DNA of 64,000 nucleotides from Pedosphaera sp. (GTDB taxonomy: Bacteria; Verrucomicrobiota; Verrucomicrobiia; Limisphaerales; SXQI01). Positions within the stretch are counted from its first letter, which is position 1, and the number at the start of each line of letters is the position of its first letter. This document shows positions 22,677 through 30,880 of this stretch, in pieces. Made by a program: the position numbers and the translations under genes. The stretch covers positions 1-64,000 of the forward strand of contig JANYDC010000099.1 in assembly GCA_025359965.1 (NCBI GenBank). The letters are read 5' to 3'. The notes beneath the pieces were generated by a model that saw only the letters and a program-made list of their open reading frames with translations, was not told the DNA's origin and ran no database searches.

Positions 22677-25343
22677 ATGAACACACTGCAAAAACTTCAA
22701 CAACGCTTCCGCGCGTTCTTCCGCAAAGAAAAATTGGATGCTGAAATGGACGAGGAGATACGTTTGCACATCGAAATGCAAACGCAGAAGAACGCGGCCG
22801 CGGGCATGTCACCGGATGAGGCGCGCTATGCGGCGTTGCGCCAGTTTGGTTGGGCCGAGACCATCAAGGAGGACAGTCGAGAACAGCGGGGAGTGCGCTG
22901 GTTGGAAACGATGCTTCAGGGCGTTCGCTTCGGCACGCGCCAACTGCTTAAGAATCCCGGCTTCACAGGCGTCGCAGTGCTGACCATTGCGCTGTGTCTG
23001 GGGGCAAATTTAACCATATTCGCGGTCATCAATGCGGTGTTGCTTCGTGCGCTGCCTTTTCCAGAGGCTGATCGTCTGGTAACCATGTATAACAGTTACC
23101 CAAAAATGGGCATGGACCGGTCCATTCCTTCGTTCCCCAACTACTATGGTCGCAGGGGGAACATCCCTGCGTTCTCGTCCTTGTCCGCCTATTTCGACAG
23201 TACTGCGGTGGTGGGGGAGGCGGGTTCCACGGAATTGGCTGACGTCATGAGGGTCTCCCCTGAATTTTTTGGCACCCTCGGAGTGAACCCTGCCTTGGGT
23301 CGCGCATTCACTGAAGAGGAGATGACATACCAAACGGATGGTGTGGTTATCCTGACGGACGAGTATTGGCTCCAAAAATTTGATAGGGATGCCAATGTTT
23401 TGGGGAAGTCGATTCGCATGGACGGCTTTCCCAAGACAATCGTGGGAGTTCTACCGCCCAACTTTCACTACCTTTCCTCAAAAGCCCGCATTTTTCATCC
23501 GCTATCCTCGAATGACGAGGAGCGCGGCATCGCCAATCTGCATTCGCATGACCTCGAACTGGTCGGTCGCTTGAAACCGGAGGCAACTCTCTTACAAGCG
23601 CAGGCGCAGATTGACTCCCACAACGCCATCGTGGGCAAAGATTTTCCCTACGCAGATATCGTCGCGACCAGCGGATTCCATACGGTGCTGAAATCCTTGC
23701 ACGCCGATCATGTGGGCGAGATCCGTCCGATAGTCCTCCTGCTACAGGCAGGCGTGCTTTCCTTGCTGTTGATCGGTGGAGTCAACCTTGTGAACCTGCT
23801 TCTCATCCGTGCCGGTGCACGCGCCAAAGAAATGGCCGTGCGGCGTTCGCTTGGAGCCAGTCGCCAGCACGTTTTAATCCAAGCATTGGTTGAAACGGGC
23901 CTGCTCGCTCTTACTGGCGGAGTTGTGGGGCTCGTGGTTGGAGCAGGCGGGATTCGGCTCTTGGGCGTACTCGGCATCAATCAGTTGCCTTTGGGAGCGC
24001 AGATTGCTTTCGACGGGCGATTGGCCTGCGTGGCGCTTTCGGTAGCCCTCCTCATGGGGGTTGTGTTGGGACTGCCGATTGCGTGGTTCAATCTTCGGGG
24101 CCACCTGGCAAGCGCCCTTCAATCCGAGTCCCGCGGCGGCACCGTTACTCATGCGGCGCAACGACTGCGGCACGGATTTATCGTCGCGCAAATTGCGCTG
24201 GCCTTTGTTTTGTTGTGCGGGGCTGGATTGCTTGGCTTAAGCCTTAAAAAAGTCATGGAAGTTTCCCCTGGCTTCAGGCCTGATCACACTCTGGCCGGAC
24301 GCATCAGTCTCCCTTGGAAAAACTACCAGGACTCAAAGCCTCGCCTCGCGTTCACTGATCGCTTGCTGGAGAAAACCCGGCAGTTGCCTGGGGTAGTGGC
24401 TGCGGGCGTGACGACCGACGTGCCGGTCAACGGGAGCCATGATTACGATGTTATGGCCATCGACGGTTATATTGCCGTGCCAGGGGCTCCAGAAATTATC
24501 CATCAGATGCACTGGGTCACAGGCGATTACTTCGCAGCCATGGGAATCTCCCTGCGTGCCGGACGATTTTTGACGAGTGACGATTCGCATCGCGACGATT
24601 ACTCATGCGTCGTGGATGAGGATTTCGCTCGCACTTATTGGCCACAGGGAAATGCAATCGGACACCACGTCTTCAGAGGAATACGAGACAAGGATAAAAT
24701 TCCCTTTACCGTGGTAGGAGTAGTGGCTGCGGTAAAGCAAACCGAGCTGACGGACGCCAAGATGGGAAGGGCCATTTACTTTCCCTACAGCTACCAAACT
24801 GCCAACAAAATCTTCCTCGTCAGCCGCACCAGCCTGGCTCCCGAGGCTCTCAGCCTGACTCTGCAAAAGACTGTCCGCGAAATTGACCCCGAGTTGCCCA
24901 TCTACGACTTGCGATCCATGGAAATCCGTATCGCGGACAGCCTCATCGCGCGCCGTTCCCCTGCACTGCTGGCCGCAATTTTTGCCGGAGTGGCGCTATT
25001 GCTTGCCGCCATCGGAACCTATGGGGTTCTTGCCTATGCCGTTGCCCAACGCCGCCGCGAGATTGGGGTGCGAATGGCTCTGGGTGCCCTGCCAAAACAA
25101 ATCGCACGGCAGTTCCTCGCCATGGGACTGCGCCTGCTGGGGCTAGGGAGCATTCTGGGTATTCTTGGAGCGTGGCTGGCTGGGCGGGTTATGCAAGGTG
25201 TCCTTTTCGATGTGCCCGCCGTCCATCCAGCCACCCTCGCAGGCGCAGGGATGGCTATGAGTGTTGTAGCTCTCGCAGCCTGCTGGTTGCCGATCCGACG
25301 AGCAGCAAGGGTGGATCCGATGGTGGCCCTGAAAAGCGAGTGA
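22677..25343 (+). CDS. ADOP-type ABC permease 3 (close paralogue of permease 1)
   Basis: An 888-residue permease with the full ADOP plan. It shares with permease 1 features absent from the other seven: LCLGANLTIFAVINAVLL, EEMTYQTDGV in the first periplasmic core, NLVNLLLIRAGARAKEMAVR, ISLPWKNYQDSK in the second core, and ARRSPALLAAIFAGVALLLA before the last domain. These two genes therefore derive from a recent duplication, now separated by a remnant, an ankyrin gene and permease 2. The tail is LPIRRAARVDPMVALKSE. It begins 4 nt after permease 2. Confidence 0.95.
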   Translation: MNTLQKLQQRFRAFFRKEKLDAEMDEEIRLHIEMQTQKNAAAGMSPDEARYAALRQFGWAETIKEDSREQRGVRWLETMLQGVRFGTRQLLKNPGFTGVAVLTIALCLGANLTIFAVINAVLLRALPFPEADRLVTMYNSYPKMGMDRSIPSFPNYYGRRGNIPAFSSLSAYFDSTAVVGEAGSTELADVMRVSPEFFGTLGVNPALGRAFTEEEMTYQTDGVVILTDEYWLQKFDRDANVLGKSIRMDGFPKTIVGVLPPNFHYLSSKARIFHPLSSNDEERGIANLHSHDLELVGRLKPEATLLQAQAQIDSHNAIVGKDFPYADIVATSGFHTVLKSLHADHVGEIRPIVLLLQAGVLSLLLIGGVNLVNLLLIRAGARAKEMAVRRSLGASRQHVLIQALVETGLLALTGGVVGLVVGAGGIRLLGVLGINQLPLGAQIAFDGRLACVALSVALLMGVVLGLPIAWFNLRGHLASALQSESRGGTVTHAAQRLRHGFIVAQIALAFVLLCGAGLLGLSLKKVMEVSPGFRPDHTLAGRISLPWKNYQDSKPRLAFTDRLLEKTRQLPGVVAAGVTTDVPVNGSHDYDVMAIDGYIAVPGAPEIIHQMHWVTGDYFAAMGISLRAGRFLTSDDSHRDDYSCVVDEDFARTYWPQGNAIGHHVFRGIRDKDKIPFTVVGVVAAVKQTELTDAKMGRAIYFPYSYQTANKIFLVSRTSLAPEALSLTLQKTVREIDPELPIYDLRSMEIRIADSLIARRSPALLAAIFAGVALLLAAIGTYGVLAYAVAQRRREIGVRMALGALPKQIARQFLAMGLRLLGLGSILGILGAWLAGRVMQGVLFDVPAVHPATLAGAGMAMSVVALAACWLPIRRAARVDPMVALKSE

Positions 25344-25374
25344 AAATAGGCCACTGGCTAAATCATAATTAAAA

Positions 25375-28044
25375 ATGAATCCATTTAAAAAATTAAGGCA
25401 CCTGCTCCGCACGCAGTCACAGAAAGACCGGCTCGATATGGAAATGGCCGAGGAGATGCGGTCGCATGTCCAGATGCAAACCCTGGCAAACATCAAATTG
25501 GGGATGAATTCAGAGGAAGCGCGTTATGCCGCACTCCGACAGTTCGGGTGGACGGAATCCATCAAGGAGGACTGCCGCGATCAACGTGGTGTGCGCTGGT
25601 TGGAAAACCTGGTAAGAAACCTTCGGTTTGCCGCGCGGATGCTGAGAAAGAATATAGGGTTCACCCTCGTTTCCGTGCTCACACTGGCCCTCGGCATCGG
25701 CGCAACCACCGCTCTTTTCAGTGTTGTTTATGGAGTACTAATAAGCCCTTATCCATACGCGAAGCCGGGAGAAATCTGGGCGCCCGGGCTCCGCACTGTG
25801 AAAGACAGCCAAAGCATGCGCCCCTATCGTCCTGACGAATATTTCGCGATGTCCAGAATGTCCACTTTCTCGGATGTCATGGCCACGGCTCCGGGCAATT
25901 TGCTGCTTACGGGCGAATATGCTCCGGAAAGCATTCGCGGAGTTCGGCTCTCCGCCAACGCATTCCAATTTTTAGGGGTGCCCCCGCTGTTTGGACGCAC
26001 AATTCAGCTTTCAGACATCAGTCCCACCGGTGAGCCCGAAGCTGTCACGGTGCTAAGCTTCAAACGTTGGCAGCGGTTATTCGGGAGCGACACCAACGTT
26101 CTTGGCCGCACACTTCGTTTAGACGATCAGACTTATACAATTATTGGGGTCATGCCTCCTCGATTCGGATGGTGGACCAGTGACGGGCTCTGGATGCCGA
26201 TGGGAGTGGATTCCCGCGATCAAAGAGGAGTTTTTCCAATCGCGCGGCTAAAAAAGGGAGTGGCTGCTTCGGCGGCGGAACCGCAGTTGCATGCCCTGCA
26301 ACTGGAACTGGCGAAAATAAATCCGGCCGGCTTCCCCAAGGATGGATTTACCACTAGCCTGACCAACTATCTGGACATCACCACTGCCAGCGGGGAGATG
26401 GAAAACAGTCTTCGTTTGCTTTTTGGCGCTGTGGCGTTTTTGCTGCTGATTGCCTGCGCTAATGTGGCCAACCTTCAGCTTGCCAAGGCAACCTCCAGGG
26501 CGCGGGAGATGGCCATCCGACTTTCCGTGGGGGCCGGACGGACGCAACTTATGAGTCAGTTGCTGACTGAAAGCCTTCTAATTTCAATTGTGGGCGGCAT
26601 GCTGGGCCTTTTGTCAGCCTTTGGGATCACTCGCCTGATGGTAATGCTAATGCCCAGCTTTTTTGTTCCCGGCGAGGCTCGGATTGAGGTGAATGGGTTC
26701 GCGCTTTTGTTCTGCATGGCCATTTCTGTGCTCACAGGAATTCTTTTTGGTCTTGCACCGGCTCTTCAACTGTCTCGACCAAATCTTGCCCATGCGCTAA
26801 ACGATGAGTCTCGCGGTTCCAGCTCTTCGGAGGGTGGAAAAACCCGCAGCCTGCTGGTGGTGGCCGAGGTGGCGTTATCGATGGTGCTGCTGGTCAGCGC
26901 CTGCCTGACCATCCGCAGTTTTGCCTCCTTGCAGCAGGTCGAGCTCGGCTTCCAGCCCGAGCACGTAATGACCGTTGGTTTGCCTCTGTCTCCAAAGCGG
27001 TATTCGACCTGGGAGAAACGTAATCGCTTCGCCAAGGAATTACTTGAGCGGGTTCAAAATCTGCCCGGGGTTCAAGCTGCCACCATAGGAAACGGCGGCC
27101 AGCCTTTCGGGGGGCTCCAGTCCGCCTTTACCATAGCCGAACACAGCGATGCTGAGGCACGGCAAATAACGCTAAATCTGGTTGGCTCAGAACATTTGAA
27201 AACACTGGGCATTCCTCTCATCCGGGGGCGCATGCCAACAGCCCAAGAGATCAATGCCTCGGAAAATGTCGCAGCCATCAATGAGGCAGCCATCAAATTC
27301 TGGCCGGCCGGAATTGACCCCATCGGCCGATCCATCAAAATTGATGCGCTCGCCAACCCCGGGCAATCGCAAGTTCTTCAACCGACCAGTAATTCGGCCA
27401 ACGTCACTATTGTCGGGATTTTCGGCAATACGCGCAACGACGACCTGAGAAGCGGCACGCAGCCATCAATTCTTGTGCCGTACACCTTGCTCGCTCCGCC
27501 GGGGCGGACCCTGGTGTTGCGCACTCAAAGCGATCCAAAGCTTCTGATGAATGCGGTGCGGGGACAAGTGCGGGAAATGGACATGGAACAGCCGGTGAAT
27601 GGCCCGACCACCTTCAACGAAATCCTCGGCTTTCAGACCGCTCAATCCCGCTTTACCATGGCTCTCTTCAGTCTGTTTGCCGCACTGGGTCTCGCCCTGG
27701 CTATGGCAGGCATCTACAGCGTTCTCTCATACCTAGTCTCAAGGCGCACACGCGAGATTGGCGTACGCATGGCCTTGGGGGCGCAACAGTTGGATGTCCT
27801 TCATTTGATTTTTGGGATGGGCGGCCGATTGGTTGGCGCTGGCATCCTGATCGGGATGTTTGCCAGCTTCGGCGCGGCCCGCCTGCTGGGAAGCCAGATG
27901 AACTTGTTTCATGTGAGCGCAACCGACCCGCTTTCGTTCCTGGGCATGATCGTTTTGCTCAGTCTTGTGGCCGGAGTGGCATGCTTAATCCCCGCCCGAC
28001 GTGCGACCAGGGTCGATCCCATGGTGGCTCTGCGAAGCGAATAG
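25375..28044 (+). CDS. ADOP-type ABC permease 4
   Basis: An 889-residue permease. Prefix: EEMRSHVQMQTLANIKLGMN, then RQFGWTESIKEDCRDQRGVR. TM1 is slightly unusual (LALGIGATTALFSVVYGVLI). The first periplasmic core carries FGWWTSDGLWMPMGVD; the central FtsX domain has ACANVANLQLAKATSRAREM. The linker is short and Ser-rich (DESRGSSSSEGGKTRS). A Met/Leu-rich last FtsX domain (MAGIYSVLSYLVSRRTREIG) ends in [19 protein letters not shown]. It starts 31 nt after permease 3 and is the last gene before the second operator copy, so it probably ends the first transcription module. Confidence 0.95.
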   Translation: MNPFKKLRHLLRTQSQKDRLDMEMAEEMRSHVQMQTLANIKLGMNSEEARYAALRQFGWTESIKEDCRDQRGVRWLENLVRNLRFAARMLRKNIGFTLVSVLTLALGIGATTALFSVVYGVLISPYPYAKPGEIWAPGLRTVKDSQSMRPYRPDEYFAMSRMSTFSDVMATAPGNLLLTGEYAPESIRGVRLSANAFQFLGVPPLFGRTIQLSDISPTGEPEAVTVLSFKRWQRLFGSDTNVLGRTLRLDDQTYTIIGVMPPRFGWWTSDGLWMPMGVDSRDQRGVFPIARLKKGVAASAAEPQLHALQLELAKINPAGFPKDGFTTSLTNYLDITTASGEMENSLRLLFGAVAFLLLIACANVANLQLAKATSRAREMAIRLSVGAGRTQLMSQLLTESLLISIVGGMLGLLSAFGITRLMVMLMPSFFVPGEARIEVNGFALLFCMAISVLTGILFGLAPALQLSRPNLAHALNDESRGSSSSEGGKTRSLLVVAEVALSMVLLVSACLTIRSFASLQQVELGFQPEHVMTVGLPLSPKRYSTWEKRNRFAKELLERVQNLPGVQAATIGNGGQPFGGLQSAFTIAEHSDAEARQITLNLVGSEHLKTLGIPLIRGRMPTAQEINASENVAAINEAAIKFWPAGIDPIGRSIKIDALANPGQSQVLQPTSNSANVTIVGIFGNTRNDDLRSGTQPSILVPYTLLAPPGRTLVLRTQSDPKLLMNAVRGQVREMDMEQPVNGPTTFNEILGFQTAQSRFTMALFSLFAALGLALAMAGIYSVLSYLVSRRTREIGVRMALGAQQLDVLHLIFGMGGRLVGAGILIGMFASFGAARLLGSQMNLFHVSATDPLSFLGMIVLLSLVAGVACLIPARRATRVDPMVALRSE

Positions 28045-28056
28045 AAATAAATGGAC

Positions 28057-28115
28057 ACACTCCTATTGACATTCGATAGGTACCGTGACACACTCCTATC
28101 GATATTCGATAGAAA
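28057..28115. promoter_or_regulatory. Double-dyad operator inside the array (copy B)
   Basis: Two 17-bp dyads at 28063-28079 (CTATTGA-CAT-TCGATAG, one mismatch) and 28096-28112 (CTATCGA-TAT-TCGATAG, perfect 7-bp arms). Spacing between centres is 33 bp, as in the padR copy. The first dyad contains a perfect TTGACA -35 hexamer at 28066-28071; no good -10 box is visible at the usual distance, so the promoter call is tentative. The element starts 12 nt after the permease 4 stop and lies 78 nt before permease 5. It probably places the second half of the array under the same PadR control. Confidence 0.7.
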
Positions 28116-28126
28116 GATCCGAAGTA

Positions 28127-28150
28127 ATGCAATTACGGACATCGTTTTAA
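28127..28150 (+). pseudogene. Vestige of a padR start codon downstream of operator copy B
   Basis: Exactly 14 nt after the second dyad, the same distance as in the padR copy, lies ATGCAATTACGGACATC; padR begins ATGCAAAAAACGGATCTC. The short frame reads M-Q-L-R-T-S-F-stop. Identical spacing plus the shared ATGCAA and ACGGA suggests the remains of a second padR gene lost after a module duplication. The matched stretch is short, so this is a hypothesis supported by position rather than by length. Confidence 0.4.
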
Positions 28151-28193
28151 AAATAATAGTTTCCCCATTCGCTAAGCAACGACCGATACCAAC

Positions 28194-30869
28194 ATGAGCT
28201 GGCTACGCAAAACAATCTCCCGGGTTCGCGGGTTCCTCGGGAGGCAAACACTCGACGCGGAGATGGATGCGGAGTTGCGCTCGCACATTGAGTTGCGGAC
28301 TCATGCAAACATCAGGACGGGGATGAACCCTGAAGAGGCGCGGTTCGCCGCATTGCGGCAGTTTGGCTGGACGGAAAATATCAAGGAAGACTGCCGCGAG
28401 CAACGCGGAGTGCGGTGGCTTGAAATTCTTATTCAGGACGTTCGTTTCGGATTGCGGCAACTGCGCAAGAACCCGGGGTTCACCGCTGTGGCCATTCTAA
28501 CGCTGGCCATTGGCATAGGGGCGAACACTGCAATCTTCAGTGTGCTCGACAGATTGCTTGTACGCCCCCTTCAGTGCGTCCGAGATCCTCAAAAAATCGG
28601 TTTGCTGGTACAGGGCAGCTCCGAGGGCCAGTACGACCAGTATTTTAACTACCCACTATTCAGGGATTATCAAAGGGGCAACTCAGTGTTTAGCCATCTC
28701 ACGGCGACCGCCAACATTGCAGTGGGAGTAGCGGCGGGCGGCGCGCCAGAGCGAGAACGGGCCCTGTTGGTGTCTGGAAATTACTTTGCCATGCTTGGTG
28801 TCACTCCTGCACTTGGCCGCACTTTTGCTCACGACGAAGGGGTGGAAATTGATGACGCCGCAGTCCTGGTCATAAGCCACGGTTTTTGGTTAAGGCGCTT
28901 TGGAGGGGATCCAAACACAGTCGGCCGCACCATCAACATTAATAGCCATCCCTTCACGGTCATCGGAGTGGCGCCACGGGAGTTTGCCGGCACCACAAGG
29001 GGCGATGCGCCTGATCTGTACGTTCCCTTCCCGATGTATGGGCAGCTTACAGATGATCGTCCCGGCGGTGAGCACCCACTCCGGACAAGGTACTTCACTT
29101 GGCATCAGATTCTTGGACGCCTTAAAGAGGGGGTCTCCCACGCCCAGGCCCAAACTGCCATGAATGCCTTGGCTCAACAGGTCTATGCGGTAAGCCCGGC
29201 CAACACTTCCACAAATCTTGCCGTGCTGCCAGGCGGTCAAGGTTTCACCTCGGGAGTGAGCGAAACCACCCTGCCTTTGCATCTTTTGATGGCCACAGCA
29301 GGATTGGTTCTGCTCATCGTCTGCGCCAATTTGGCCAACCTTCAACTTGCCAAAGCCTCCGCTAGGGCCCGTGAATTTGCCGTACGCATGGCCATGGGGG
29401 CAAGGCGCGGCCAATTAATCCGGCAACTGCTGACGGAAAGTATAATGCTCTCCCTGCTGGGGGGTGCACTGGGACTGGTCATAGCCGTCTGGTTGACCGG
29501 CATACTCGAGCATTTTCGCTTGGCGCAAGCCGCGCTTAAGATGGGCGGAGGCATCGATCTGCGTGTGCTGGGGTTTGCATCTTTGGCCTCAATGCTTTCG
29601 GGCATCGTTTTCGGGCTGGCTCCCGCTTTGCGTGCGAGCAACCTGCAACTGGTGCCCGAGCTAAAGGGAGCGAAAGAAACTGAATCACGGGGAAGGCGTT
29701 GGAATCTGCGTGGTTCGCTGGTGGTGGCTCAGGTCTCCATCTCCCTTCTGGTACTGGTCAGCGCAGGGTTATGTGTCCGGAGCCTGAGAAAACTGCAACA
29801 GATTGATCCAGGATTTGAGCCCTCGCGCATCCTGTTGATATCACTCGATCTGGGCATGAATAAGTATGGGGAAGCCCAAACCAAGGACTTTTGGCAACAA
29901 CTCCAGACCCATGTTTCTGCATTGCCCGGTGTGGAAAGCATTGGGCTGGCCGCTGTTACCCCCTCGGGCGGCAATTACCCGGGAATGAGTATCAACCGTA
30001 TTGAAGGCTACGAAAAAAAGAACAACGAAACGCTCTGGGCGGACTTTAACACCGTCTCTTCAGACTACTTCAAAACGCTTAATGTGCCCATTATCTGGGG
30101 CCGCACTTTTGACGCCACTGACACAGCCTCGAGTCTGAAAACCGCGGTGGTTGACCAAGCCTTCGCACAACTCTACTGGCCCGACCAGAACCCGGTGGGT
30201 CGGCGACTCATAATGCCGCCGGACTCAAAACCCGTCGAAATCGTGGGTGTCGTGGGCAGCGTCAGGAATCGAAGCCTGTCCGAGGCGCCGCACCGGACAA
30301 TGTTTTTCCCGCTCAGCCAAGGAAAAGAGGGTAGCATGACGCTGGCAGTGCGCACCGGGTTGGATCCCGCGACAGCCATCCCCATGCTGCGAAACGCTGT
30401 CAAGACTATCGATCCCGGAGTGCCGCTTTTCCAAGTACGTTCCATGGCGCAACAATTGAGCGGCTCTTTCGTGCTGCAAAGGATGGCCGCCACGTTGTTG
30501 GCCGGTTTTGGCGTGCTGGCCCTTTTTCTCACCGCTCTTGGAATCTACGGCGTGCTTGCCTACTCAGTAGGCCTAAGAACGAGAGAGATCGGCGTTCGAA
30601 TGGCGCTGGGTGCTCAGATCACCGACGTGCTAAGACTTGTGATGCGCCAGGGCCTCGCCCTGGTGGGTATCGGCCTGGCTGCGGGCCTAGCTTCAGCATG
30701 GGGGGCAACCCGCCTTCTTAGAGGCTTCCTTTTCGGCGTCCAACCTCTTGATCCGCTTACATTTGGAATCGTGCTTATCCTCCTCACCCTGGTAGCATTT
30801 GTTGCTTGCTGGCTTCCCGCCCGTCGAGCGGCAAAGGTCGATCCAATGAAAGCTCTGCGCACCGAGTAG
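28194..30869 (+). CDS. ADOP-type ABC permease 5
   Basis: An 891-residue permease and first gene of the presumed second module. Prefix: DAELRSHIELRTHANIRTGM, RQFGWTENIKEDCREQRGVR. TM1: [20 protein letters not shown]. The first periplasmic core is Gly/Ala-rich and distinctive (AVGVAAGGAPERERALLVSG). The central FtsX domain has CANLANLQLAKASARAREFA, and the linker ELKGAKETESRGRRWN is charged. It ends in LPARRAAKVDPMKALRTE. The start MSWLRKTISR is the only ATG that keeps the prefix complete. Permease 6 begins 11 nt after its stop. Confidence 0.95.
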   Translation: MSWLRKTISRVRGFLGRQTLDAEMDAELRSHIELRTHANIRTGMNPEEARFAALRQFGWTENIKEDCREQRGVRWLEILIQDVRFGLRQLRKNPGFTAVAILTLAIGIGANTAIFSVLDRLLVRPLQCVRDPQKIGLLVQGSSEGQYDQYFNYPLFRDYQRGNSVFSHLTATANIAVGVAAGGAPERERALLVSGNYFAMLGVTPALGRTFAHDEGVEIDDAAVLVISHGFWLRRFGGDPNTVGRTININSHPFTVIGVAPREFAGTTRGDAPDLYVPFPMYGQLTDDRPGGEHPLRTRYFTWHQILGRLKEGVSHAQAQTAMNALAQQVYAVSPANTSTNLAVLPGGQGFTSGVSETTLPLHLLMATAGLVLLIVCANLANLQLAKASARAREFAVRMAMGARRGQLIRQLLTESIMLSLLGGALGLVIAVWLTGILEHFRLAQAALKMGGGIDLRVLGFASLASMLSGIVFGLAPALRASNLQLVPELKGAKETESRGRRWNLRGSLVVAQVSISLLVLVSAGLCVRSLRKLQQIDPGFEPSRILLISLDLGMNKYGEAQTKDFWQQLQTHVSALPGVESIGLAAVTPSGGNYPGMSINRIEGYEKKNNETLWADFNTVSSDYFKTLNVPIIWGRTFDATDTASSLKTAVVDQAFAQLYWPDQNPVGRRLIMPPDSKPVEIVGVVGSVRNRSLSEAPHRTMFFPLSQGKEGSMTLAVRTGLDPATAIPMLRNAVKTIDPGVPLFQVRSMAQQLSGSFVLQRMAATLLAGFGVLALFLTALGIYGVLAYSVGLRTREIGVRMALGAQITDVLRLVMRQGLALVGIGLAAGLASAWGATRLLRGFLFGVQPLDPLTFGIVLILLTLVAFVACWLPARRAAKVDPMKALRTE

Positions 30870-30880
30870 CAAGCCAAAAA

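Noticed and set aside
30806-30880. Longer N-terminus for permease 6 overlapping permease 5
   Set aside because: The extra 25 residues encode the permease 5 tail region in another frame and have no counterpart in the other permeases.
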